Assembly: GCF_023898315.1 (NCBI RefSeq)
Contig: NC_064622.1
Coordinates: 355,179,234 to 355,243,233 of the forward strand
Origin: Schistocerca nitens
Lineage: Eukaryota > Arthropoda > Insecta > Orthoptera > Acrididae
Direction: 5' to 3'
DNA: 64,000 bases
Position numbers and translations under genes: made by a program. The notes below the pieces were generated by a model. It was not told where the DNA came from. It made no database searches and worked only from the letters and a program-made list of their open reading frames with translations. Below, piece after piece: positions 31,568 through 40,879 of the stretch (positions are counted from its first letter, which is position 1; each line of letters starts with the position of its first letter).

Positions 31568-31997
31568 GAAACTTCCTGGCAGATTAAAACTGTGTGCCGG
31601 ACCGAGACTCGAACTCGGGACATTTGCCTTTCGCGGGCAAGTGCTCTACCATCTGAGCTATCCAAGCACGACTCACGACCCGTCCTGCAGAGTGAAAATC
31701 TCATTCTGGAAACATCCCACAGGCTGTGGCTAAGCCATGTCTCCGCAATATCGTTTCTTCCAGGAGTGCTAGTTCTGCAAGGTTCACAGAAGAGCTTCTG
31801 TGAAGTTCGGAAGGTAGGAGACGTGGTACTGGCAGAACTGAGGCTGTGACGACGGATCGTGAGCCGTGCTCAGGTGGTAGAGCACTTGCCCGCGAAAGGC
31901 AAAGGTCCAGAGTTCGAGTCTCGGTTCGGCACACAGTTTTAATCTGCCAGGAAGTTTCATATCACGCACACTCCGCTGCAGAGTGAAAATCTCATTC
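31568..31997. mobile_element. Composite tRNA-like repeat, modules head-to-head
   Basis: Left module on the minus strand (31568-31680, B box rc 'cgagactcgaactcggg', 'tgctctaccatctgagct') and right module on the plus strand (about 31862-31997, 'ggtggtagagcacttgcccg', 'gagttcgagtctcgg'). They form a large imperfect inverted repeat. Bounded by a perfect 11-bp duplication 'atgttctcagt' (31557-31567, 31998-32008). Related to 6029-6580, where the modules are in direct order. Confidence 0.85.
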
Positions 31998-32124
31998 ATG
32001 TTCTCAGTATTTACAATTCTCTCTGAATATTAAAGTATCACTGTATACAGACAATTTTACAAGAGTCTTCACTTGGGAGTACATAGCTATCATGTCCAAA
32101 GTTAAAGTTCAGCATAAGATATTG

Positions 32125-32450
32125 TCGCAGAAGAAGCTGAGGAGCACAGTCACCGTGGTGTAGTGGTTGTGATTGTGATACTAGACTGTTGCATGGAGGG
32201 TCGTTAGTTCAAAACTCACCATAACTGTACAATTTTTTCTCTATATTCCGTCCGAGTACATTTTAGAAGTATCTACAAATGTCAAGAATCATTGTACTGG
32301 AATGTTCTGTAACTGTATATATACCGTATGTGTTCGAGGCAGTTCGCTCCGCGCTCTTGTACGTGTAAGTGCTGAATAAACATTCGTTAAGTGAAATTAG
32401 TGTCCGTCATTCATCTAATTACACCTTCTTCTACGTGACAACGTGAAACA
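32125..32450 (+). mobile_element. tRNA-like head plus LTR-like sequence, unassigned
   Basis: Begins with a tRNA-like 'tcaccgtggtgtagtggttg' and 'agttcaaaactcacc' B-box-like pair, followed by 'gctgaataaacattcg', which contains an AATAAA signal, and a 'cttcttctacgtgacaacg' end that mirrors the upstream 'gtcgcagaagaag'. Might be a solo LTR or another SINE-like unit; undecided. Confidence 0.35.
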
Positions 32451-33089
32451 CACTACCGGCCTACGTGAGACGCTGCTATCGTCTTAATCGTTGATCACGA
32501 ACTGGGGTGAGCGTTCGACTTCATAGCGGCGTCTCGATGCGGTGGCGCTGCGAAACCGAGAGGGGGCGCGGCTTCGCCAGCGCCTCTTATTCGTCGTTGC
32601 TATATGCAGCAAGACATCGTCACCTCCTGTGGTATGGAGGTGAGATGCCGACATTGTTACGCCAACGCGATCTATAGACGATGCCACAGCATCTATCCTT
32701 GAGAACCAAGACCACCTCCACGTACAGGTTTTCCTTGGCACGTCATCTATCAGCAGGACAATGCAACGTGTCACACAGCTCACAGCGTCCGTGCGTGGGT
32801 TCGAAGAGCACCAGGATTAGTTTACCACACTCCGCTAGCCACCAAACTCCCCAGATTTAAACCATGTCGAGAAACTGTGGGACCGCCTCGCTCAAGCAGT
32901 TCGCGGCATCGATAATCGACCGCGAAACCTAATGCAGCTGGCCACAGCCCTGGAGTCGGCGTAGCCCAGCATCCCTCTCAGTATCTTCCACAAACTCACT
33001 GACTTTTTTCCTGCGTCTTCACACAGCAGAAGATGGTTTCTCGCGGTTCTGACAGGCGGTCATATTAAACTGAATGGACCGTGTATATT

Positions 33090-34175
33090 CCAAACTGAAT
33101 TTCCCAACTCTGTAACTATAGGCAAGTGCTACTGATGAGATTTGTTTGTAAATAACTGCATATACGATAGCAATCGATATCTGTTTCTCGAATAAATAAT
33201 TTTAAATAATAAAAAGAACAGATTCGAGCATTAGGCAGCAGAAGACCATAAGCATTCACAAGGCGAACGACAGGAAGCACTCGCCCACTTCCGGTATCTG
33301 GGTCACAGTCCCTTTATTCATTGCAGAATTCTCATCATTTTCTAGAAGTAATTGGTTCCGATGCTACTGAACTCCAGATTTAGTACTGCCGACTGCTACG
33401 GGGAACACTGCGATATTTGCAAACACTACATATCTTGGGGATTGTTTGGCTGTCATGACTTTCATACTGAATTATAGCATGGCGGACGGGGACGTTTAGA
33501 GAATATTACCGAAATAGAGTCGCAAATCTTTTCAACACAGCGCAGCTTGCAGGCACTGTGTTGTCAATTGTACGGTCAGTCAGACATGAGTGCACAACTA
33601 TTTATGAGTATCAAAATGAGGAGATGATAACTGTGCTGTTTCAGTTGTAGGTTGTTAAGTGTCACTTCTACCGGTCAGTTTTGAAGGTTGCTTTGGAAGA
33701 TTTAGCACGCTCATCTCGTCGAATACTGGCCTTGAGTACACTATTACTTTAAAAAAATAAAAATAGAAAAATAAATAGCTTTCAAAACACATTCAACATT
33801 CAATTTTTATTACAACAACAAACAGAAGATAACGGAAGCCATGAAATTAACGAAATAAATCCAGTAGAATGATCAGATGTGAAGTTTTGTAAGCAAAAAA
33901 GATTGAATCAAAGTTGAATAAGCGTTTTTTATAAGTTTATTTTTTGTTTCTCCACTCAGATAGTGGCATTTTTCGTCGACGTTTTGCAGATATTCCATGG
34001 CATCTCTTCAACGGATCTCTTTTTTTTAAATTTTGGATTCTTATTTTTCAGCATCAACCTAACATTACCGACCTATGAATAAAAATACATATTGCAAACG
34101 TTTTCGAGCTCCAATTTGTAGCTCATTGCATTTCATAACTACTTTTTAAAACCTACTTCGCAGATTCTAATGAAA
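33090..34175. other. No recognised feature
   Basis: AT-rich DNA without recognisable coding or repeat signal. Confidence 0.35.
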
Positions 34176-34560
34176 TACACTGAAGCGACAAGTCATGGGA
34201 CACCTCCCAATATCGTGTCGGACCGCCTTTTTCCCGGCATAGTGCAGCAACTCGCCGTGTCATGCACTCAACGAGTTCTTGGAAGTCCCCTGCAGAAATA
34301 CTGAGCCATGCTGCCTCTACAGACGACCATAATTGCGAAAGTGTTATCTGTGCATGGTTTTGTGCACGATCTGACCTCTTGATCATATTGCATAATTGTT
34401 CAATAGCCTTCACGTCGGGCGATCTGACTTACAAAATCGTTCGCGCGAATTGTCCAGAATGTTCTTCAAACCAATTGCGAACTATTGTGGTCCGGTAACA
34501 TGGCGCATTGTCATTCATAAAAATTCTATCGTTGTTTGGGAAGAAGTGGTCTCCAAGTAG

Positions 34561-34724
34561 CTCAAATGGTTCAAATGGCCCTAAGCCCCTAGACTTAGAA
34601 CTACTTAAACCTAAGCGAAGGACATCACACACATCCATGCCCGAGGCAGGATTCGAACCTGCGACTGTAGCAGCAGCACGGTTCCGGACTGAAGCGCCTA
34701 GATCCGCTCGGCCACAGCGGCCGG
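34561..34724 (-). mobile_element. SINE type A, internally deleted
   Basis: Only 164 bp: about 30 bp of the 3' body is missing between 'ggccctaag' and 'cccctagacttag'. Perfect 10-bp duplication 'ctccaagtag' (34551-34560, 34725-34734). Confidence 0.93.
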
Positions 34725-35099
34725 CTCCAAGTAGCCGAACATAAACATTTCCAGCAATGAGCAGTTCAGATGGACCAGAGGAGCCAGTCCATTCCATGTA
34801 AACACAGCCCATACCATTATAAACCACCACCAGCTTGCACAGCGCCTTGCTGATGACAACGTGGGTCAGTGGCATCGTGGCGTCTGAACAACACTCGAAT
34901 CCTACTAGCAGCTCTTACCAACTGAATTCGGGATTCATCTGACCAGGCCACAGTTTTCCAGTCGTCTAGGGCCAATCGACACGGTTACGGGTGCAGGAGA
35001 GGAGCTGCAGATGGCGTCATACTGTTAGCAAAAGCACTCGCGCCGGTCGTCTGTCGCCATAGCCCATTAACACTAAATTTCGATGCTCTATACCAATTC

Positions 35100-36662
35100 G
35101 TCCTCCCCTCCATGAACCATGGACCTTGCCGTTGGTGGGGAGGCTTGCGTGCCTCAGCGATACAGATAGCCGTACCGTAGGTGCAACCACAACGGAGGGG
35201 TATCTGTTGAGAGGCCAGACAAACATGTGGTTCCTGAAGAGGGGCAGCAGCCTTTTCAGTAGTTGCAGGGGCAACAGTCTGGATGATTGACTGATCTGGC
35301 CTTGTAACATTAACCAAAACGGCCTTGCTGTGCTGGTACTGCGAACGGCTGAAAGCAAGGGGAAACTACAGCCGTAATTTTTCCCGAGGACATGCAGCTT
35401 TACTGTATGATTAAATGATGATGGTGTCCTCTTGGGTAAAATATTCCGGAGGTAAAATAGTCCCCCATTCGGATCTCCGGACGGGGACTACTCAAGAGGA
35501 CGTCGTTATCAGGAGAAAGGAAACTGGCGTTCTACGGATCGGAGCGTGGAATGTCAGATCCCTTAATCGGGCAGGTAGGTTAGAAAATTTAAAAAGGGAA
35601 ATGGATAGGTTAAAGTTAGATATAGTGGGAATTAGTGAAGTTCGGTGGCAAGAGGAACAAGACTTTTGGTCAGGTGAATACAGGGTTATAAATACAAAAT
35701 CAAATAGGGGTAATGCAGGAGTAGGTTTAATAATGAATAAAAAAATAGGAGTGCGGGTTAGCTACTACAAACAGCATAGTGAACGCATTATTGTGGCCAA
35801 GATAGACACAAAGCCCATGCCTACTACAGTAGTACAAGTTTATATGCCAACTAGCTCTGCAGATGATGAAGAAATTGATGAAATGTATGACGAGATAAAA
35901 GAAATTATTCAGGTAGTGAAGGGAGACGAAAATTTAATAGTCATGGGTGATTGGAATTCGTCGGTAGGAAAAGGGAGAGAAGGAAACATAGTAGGTGAAT
36001 ATGGATTGGGGGGAAGAAATGAAATAGGAAGCCGCCTTGTAGAATTTTGCACACAGCATGACTTAATCATAGCTAACACTTGGTTCAAGAATCATAAAAG
36101 AAGGTTGTATACCTGGAAGAATCCTGGAGATACTAAAAGGTATCAGATAGATTATATAATGGTAAGACAGAGATTTAGGAACCAGGTTTTAAATTGTAAG
36201 ACATTTCCAGGGGCAGATGTGGACTCTGACCACAATCTATTGGTTATGAACTGCAGATTGAAACTGAAGAAATTGCAAAAAGGTGGGAATTTAAGGAGAT
36301 GGGACCTGGATAAACTGAAAGAACCAGAGGTTGTAGGGAGTTTCAGGGAGAGCATAAGGGAACAATTGACAGGAATGGGGGAAAGAAATACAGTAGAAGA
36401 AGAATGGGTAGCTCTGAGGGATGAAGTAGTGAAGGCAGCAGAGGATCAAGTAGGTAAAAAGACGAGGGCTAATAGAAATCCTTGGGTAACAGAAGAAATA
36501 CTGAATTTAATTGATGAAAGGAGAAAATATAAAAATGCAGTAAATGAAGCAGGCAAAAAGGAATACAAACGTCTCAAAAATGAGATTGACAAGAAGTGCA
36601 AAATGGCTAAGCGGGGATGGCTAGAGGACAAATGTAAGGATGTAGAGGCTAGTCTCATTAGG
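35100..36662 (+). mobile_element. RTE-like LINE, 5' end present, 3' part missing
   Basis: Includes the 5' leader ('catgaaccatggaccttgcc', 'gaaactacagccgtaatttt') and the complete apurinic-like endonuclease domain, then stops abruptly before the reverse transcriptase at a junction with Tc1 sequence ('ggcgtacgtcccac'). LINEs normally lose the 5' end, so loss of the 3' end suggests a later deletion or recombination. Confidence 0.85.
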
Positions 36663-36719
36663 GGCGTACGTCCCACATTGATTTCTGCGGCTATTTCACG
36701 CAGTTTGCTTGTCTCTTAG
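35415..36719 (+). CDS. LINE AP-like endonuclease domain, open but truncated
   Basis: 434 codons open from the first ATG. Exonuclease-endonuclease-phosphatase fold motifs in order: GAWNVRSL (N46), ISEVRW (E75), VYMPTSS (about 143-148), VMGDWNSS (D179, N181), NTWF (N221), QIDYIMV (D246), DSDHNLLV (D272, H273). All catalytic positions of the family are present; the protein nicks target DNA for target-primed reverse transcription. Similar proteins are often labelled 'craniofacial development protein 2-like', a name derived from an RTE/BovB endonuclease. The last roughly 19 residues are read through into antisense Tc1 DNA, and the reverse transcriptase is missing, so the product cannot support retrotransposition alone. 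Confidence 0.85.
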   Translation: MMMVSSWVKYSGGKIVPHSDLRTGTTQEDVVIRRKETGVLRIGAWNVRSLNRAGRLENLKREMDRLKLDIVGISEVRWQEEQDFWSGEYRVINTKSNRGNAGVGLIMNKKIGVRVSYYKQHSERIIVAKIDTKPMPTTVVQVYMPTSSADDEEIDEMYDEIKEIIQVVKGDENLIVMGDWNSSVGKGREGNIVGEYGLGGRNEIGSRLVEFCTQHDLIIANTWFKNHKRRLYTWKNPGDTKRYQIDYIMVRQRFRNQVLNCKTFPGADVDSDHNLLVMNCRLKLKKLQKGGNLRRWDLDKLKEPEVVGSFRESIREQLTGMGERNTVEEEWVALRDEVVKAAEDQVGKKTRANRNPWVTEEILNLIDERRKYKNAVNEAGKKEYKRLKNEIDKKCKMAKRGWLEDKCKDVEASLIRGVRPTLISAAISRSLLVS

Positions 36720-36785
36720 CACTGACAACTCTACGCAAACTACGCTGCTCTCAGTCGTTAAGTAAAGGCGTCGGCCACTGCGTTC

Positions 36786-37974
36786 TACATCAACATCTAC
36801 ATCGATACTCTGCAAATCACATTTAAGTGCCCGGCAGAGGGTTCATCGAACCACCTTCACAATTCTCTATTATTCCAATCTCGTATATCGCGCAGAAAGA
36901 ATCAACGCCTATATCTTTCCGTACGAGCTGTGATTTCCCTTATTTTATCGTGGTGGTCGTTCCGCCCTATGTAGATCGGTGTCAACAAAATATTTTCGCA
37001 TTCGGAGAAGAAAGTTGGTGATTGGAATTTCGTGAGAAGATTCCGTCGCAACGAAAAACGCCTTTCTTTTAATGATTTCCAGCACAAATCCTGTATCATA
37101 TCTGTGACACTCTCTCCCATATTTCGCGATAATAGAAAACGTGCTGCCTTTCTTTCAACTTTTTCGATGTACTCCGTCAGTCCTACCTGGTAGGATCCCA
37201 CACCGCGCAGCAGTATTCTAAAAGAGGACGGACAAGCGTAGTGTAGGCAGTCTCCTTAGTAGGTCTGTTACATTTCCTTAGTGTCCTGCCAATAAAACGC
37301 AGCCTTTGGTTAGCCTTCCCCACAACATTTTCTATGTGTTCTTTCCAATTTAAATTGTTCGTAATTGTAATACTTAAGTATTTAGCTGAATTTACGGCGT
37401 TTAGATTAGATTGATTTATCGTGTAACCGAAGTTTAACGAGCTCCTTTTAGCACTCATGTGGATGACCTCACACTTTTCGTTATTTAGGGTCAACTGCCG
37501 CTTTTCGCACCATTCAGATATTTTTTCTAAATAGTTTTGCAGTTTGTTTTGAAGTTCTGATGACTTCATTAGTCGATAAACGACAGCGTCATCTGCAAAC
37601 AACCGAAGACGGCTGCTCAGATTGTCTCCCAAATCGTTTATATAGATAAGGAACAGCAAAGGGCATATAACACTACCTTGGGGAACGCCTGAAATCACTT
37701 CTGTTTCACTTGATAACTTTCCGTCAATTACTACGAACTGTGACCTATCTGACAGGAAATCGCAAATCCAGTCACATAACTGAGGCGATATTCCATAAGC
37801 ACGCAATTTTGCTACGAGCCGCTTGTGTGGTACAGTGTCAAAAGCCTTCCGGAAATCCAGGAATACGGAATCGATCTGAAATCCCTTGTCAATAGCACTC
37901 AGCACTTCACGTGAATAAAGAACCAGTTGTGTTTCAGAGGAACGATGTTTTCTAAACCCATGTTGACTGTGTGT
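36786..37974 (-). mobile_element. Jockey/CR1-group LINE, 5'-truncated
   Basis: Antisense reverse transcriptase reading VFLDFRKAFDTVPHKRL, SGVPQGSVICPLLFLIYIND, RLFADDAVVYRL (FADD), LTLNNEKCEVIHMS, YLSITITNNLNWKEHI and LRPLLEYCCAVWDP. A missing base near 37190 shifts the frame into LTEYIEKVERKAARFLLSRN, the conserved C terminus. 3' end at 36788 'ctacatcaacatctacatcg'. Sits inside the Tc1 element. Apart from the frame break it is well preserved. Confidence 0.88.
37183..37974 (-). pseudogene. Reverse transcriptase domain of the LINE
   Basis: About 260 residues covering RT motifs 2-7 (HGFRKHRSSETQL upstream, DFRKAFD, VPQGSV, FADD, and the LN..K box). 5' truncated, so no endonuclease domain. The single-base loss near 37190 separates it from its C-terminal part. 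Confidence 0.85.
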
Positions 37975-38565
37975 GAGAGGTAATGCCTGAAATTTAGTAT
38001 TCTTGGCACACTCTTAACATTGTGGATCTCTTAATACTGAATTCCCTACCGATTTAAGAAATGGAATGTCCCGTGCGTCTACCTCCAACTACCATTACGC
38101 GTTGCCGTCATGCGGCCATAATAATGTCGGAAAACTTTTCAGGTGTATCACCTGCGTACAAATGACAGGTCCGCCAATGCAGTGTCCTTTCATATCTTGA
38201 GTACGCGACGCTACCATCTGCATATGTGCATGTAACTATCCCATGACTTTTAGTCGCCTCAATGTATGCTTGCCTTTTAGGTAAGAACGTAGTATTATCT
38301 CCACAAATATACTGAATAGAGACCTGTCAGATATTTGAGATAAATTAGTTTTGTATACTTCATGACAAATTAACTTCTCATGGCACAACACGTTCTCAAG
38401 CTCCTTGAATCAGTTATATCATAAATGGCAGTTTTCGAATCTTGCTGCCTGTTGGATAAATTTGTACTGAAGCCCATGCGGAAGACATTATTTAAAGCCT
38501 AGCCTTGAGTCCATCTTTTTCTTTTGATTTCGTGTTTTTTTACCTCAGTGAGAGAATTTCTGTAC

Positions 38566-38770
38566 TGATGCTGAGGTCAAGAACTGCACTAGTATTCGGG
38601 AGGGTGCCAGTTGAAATCCTTGTGCGGCCATCAACATTTAGGTTTTCAGTGGTTTACCTATTTCGCACATCGCAGATGCTGGGATGGTTTCCTAAAAGAG
38701 GACATGGCCGACTCCTCCTCTCATCCCTCCCCAATCGAGCCTATGCTCCCTTTCAATAACCTCTTTGTCA
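38566..38770 (+). mobile_element. tRNA-derived SINE (type F), decayed
   Basis: B-box-like 'cagttgaaatccttg' after 'attcgggagggtg', then 'tttcagtggtttacctattt', 'gctgggatggtttcct', 'aaaagaggacatggccgact' and 'cctccccaatcgagcc'. This order is the typical 'bounded by tRNA head plus conserved gggatggttcctttgaaagg tail' of an insect SINE, as I recall it. Confidence 0.6.
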
Positions 38771-38779
38771 ACGTGGCGT

Positions 38780-40070
38780 TGAATCTGCAGTATAGTGGGC
38801 TTACGCCTACTCTACCTGCAACCCACATCACATCCGAGGTACGCGGGCTGCCGGCTTTCTTATAACCGACACTCGAGGGCTGCTACGCTACACATGGCCA
38901 CCAGATGGCGCCCAAAGTAAGGGCAGAGTTCGTCTTTCCTTCACTGGCCTCGAGACAGGAATAAATATGGACTAATTACTAGCACCGAGGACTGTACTTA
39001 GGTCGGTGCAGGGGCCTGAGCACCCAGTTCACTCTATGTGGGCCCCCTGGGACAGGTGTCGACTGCTTATGCTTTTCTCATTCCGGAGCTCTCTACAGAG
39101 CCGTCTCCATGCTGTCACCACCGCCCAAGCCATCCTTCTCGTTCTGGATCCTGCAACGTGGCCATCCAGAAGACGACGTAGCGCTGACGCAGTGACGGAG
39201 AAGTGGACTTGAAATATTTAAATGCTTGTTGTAATTCCCCTTCGCCAGACTTCATATATTTTCTCGTTGTGAACTTTGACTCAAACTAGTCCCTTCCTGA
39301 CTTCGTTTCCGCACTAAGTGCGCCAAGAACTTGATTCAGAACTTTTTTTTTCTCCAGTACTAGGCTTTCTGTTCAAAGAACTGTTTTGTGTCCAAACCAG
39401 AAGAGTTTATTTTGTTCATAACTGTTCAAAGACTTGTTTCCAAGAAAAAAAATGTGTTCTCTTTATTGAATTAACTTGGTGTTCATTTTATACCCGAGCC
39501 TTCACTTTTTGACCTCCAGATGCGGACACTAAATCCCAATCTTCCTTCTCTCCTTCCATCTATTAGACCAATCTTCTGATATTAAACGGAACTGGCTTGC
39601 TGTAGTTTAAATTTTTAAATATGCATTTACTGCAGTATTTTGACCATACATCCTGTGTAATGACGGATGTGCTGTGAGGATTTACGGTATCCCCTCCGGG
39701 ACCACGACCTGCAAAGCGTCCTGGGTGTGTAACTAGAAAAAATGGCCGTCGCTTTACTTAATAAGTCACAGAACGTGAGTTATAGACGCGCACAAAAAAT
39801 CGATGCTACATTACCAGCAGGCGGAAGATTTATGGACGCAAAATCTGGCAGGCGGCTAACTATGCAGCAGCTGGTCTTCCATTTATCAGGCAGCGGCTGC
39901 CGCATGTTAACGCCGAATGGCCGGCAGCGAAGCTCGTGTAAAATTAATTACCACTTTGTCGCTAGTAAGCTGGCTCTGTATTTTTAATGGCACGACTCTC
40001 ACAGAAGTAAAAGCGAGCTTTTTATCCATATGCAATGCTTCAACAGAGAAAGTTTACAATATTTAAAAAC
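38780..40070. other. No recognised feature
   Basis: No domain or repeat boundary recognised. GC-rich from 38870 to 39200, AT-rich after. An 81-codon frame at 39742-39987 has no recognisable motif. Confidence 0.3.
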
Positions 40071-40075
40071 GCTGC

Positions 40076-40400
40076 TGGCCATTAAAATTGCAATACTGTG
40101 AACGACAGCAAATAACGAAAATATAATTATTCTTCGTACAGTGTGCGGGGAGAGGAAAACTTTATTAAATTAGTTGGTGATTTTGGGGTACACACAGTGC
40201 CAAAAGTAGTCCGCAGAGCTACCAATTCTTGGAGCAACAATGGCTCTAACCCACCAGGGGACTGAGTTGAACCGAAACTTGGACAACGGCCACGTCTATG
40301 TCACCTCATGGTGTTTCAGCTCTACGCCTGGATTGATCAGTCGTAGGACGCTGTCGTAGTAGAGCATTGTATTACCAGCTGTGGGACTGCAATATACAAC
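40076..40400 (-). mobile_element. Tc1-like fragment
   Basis: 'ctgctggccattaaaattgc' matches the terminal repeat at 63349 ('cactactggccattaaaatt'). The following antisense DNA, with 'cctcatggtgtttcagctct', fits a transposase 3' end of this type. Truncated. Confidence 0.5.
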
Positions 40401-40693
40401 TTCAGAATGGATCGCGTGTTTGACGCTCTGCAGGACTGGGAAGGTCTTTTAAACCCTAACAAACAGTATTTCTCTGTATTCTGCTTCTCTGTATTCTCCG
40501 CTAATCACAAGCTAACGGTGTCAGCTAACATACAGTTAGTATATGGTAACACTCTACTGTGTGTCTGTTGAGGTAATAGTGATACATGTAAGTTGACTGC
40601 GTCTTTGATGCTTTCCTGGAAGAAAGAGAACCATCTGCCTCTAAAGTGACTTGCATCTGCGTTAAGGGAAGACAGAAAGTGGATAGAGTGATC

Positions 40694-40864
40694 CGCTTCA
40701 GTCTGGTACCGCGCGACCGCTACGGTCGCAGGTTCGAAACCTGGCTCGAGCATGGATGTGTGTGTTGTCCTTAGGTTAGTTAGGTTTAAGTAGTTCTAAG
40801 TTCTAGGGGACCGATGACCTCAGATGTTAAGTCCCATTAGTGCTCAGAGCCATTTGAACCATTT
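40694..40864 (+). mobile_element. SINE type A, 5'-truncated
   Basis: Begins in the tRNA anticodon region ('cgcttcagtctggtaccgcg'), so the A box is absent; B box and tail intact. Perfect 12-bp duplication 'gatagagtgatc' (40682-40693, 40865-40876). Confidence 0.94.
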
Positions 40865-40879
40865 GATAGAGTGATCGGT

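Larger units (their letters stand above)
30039..33083 (+). mobile_element. Tc1-like relic (family Y) with nested insertions
   Basis: Left end 'caaggtccaatcacattaac' after TA and right end complement 'cacggtccattcagtttaat' before TA form matching terminal repeats; family Y also occurs at 54484-55595. N-terminal piece MWKRSDLYAVQKGMIAGF and AWQNGA; catalytic piece QQDNATCHTAHSVRAWV after 32740. Inside lie SINE D (with SINE A in it), another SINE A, a tRNA-like composite and unassigned DNA at 32000-32700. That both halves were one element is inferred from orientation, order and ends. Confidence 0.65.
34178..38264 (-). mobile_element. Tc1-like transposon split by three insertions
   Basis: One Tc1-like element: right half (5' end of gene) 37975-38264, middle 36663-36785, left half 34178-35099, all antisense and in the right order. 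Ends 'cactgaagcgacaagtcatg' and rc 'cattgaggcgactaaaagtc' match, each next to TA. Gene remnants include MDNAPCYRTTIVRNWFEEHSGQ-like residues on the minus strand. Without the insertions it would be about 1.1-1.3 kb. Inserts: SINE A (34561), RTE-like LINE (35100), Jockey/CR1-group LINE (36786). Confidence 0.82.

Noticed and set aside
31862-31930. Genuine tRNA gene
   Set aside because: Anticodon loop is off-consensus and the module occurs in repeats with identical flanks; it is a tRNA-like part of a mobile composite.
32125-32200. Genuine tRNA gene at the 'tcaccgtggtgtagtggttg' sequence
   Set aside because: The D-arm to anticodon spacing is too long and the acceptor ends do not pair; treated as tRNA-like.
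35415-36719. Host gene 'craniofacial development protein 2'
   Set aside because: The protein is the endonuclease domain of a LINE; that gene name is a common mis-label for this domain.
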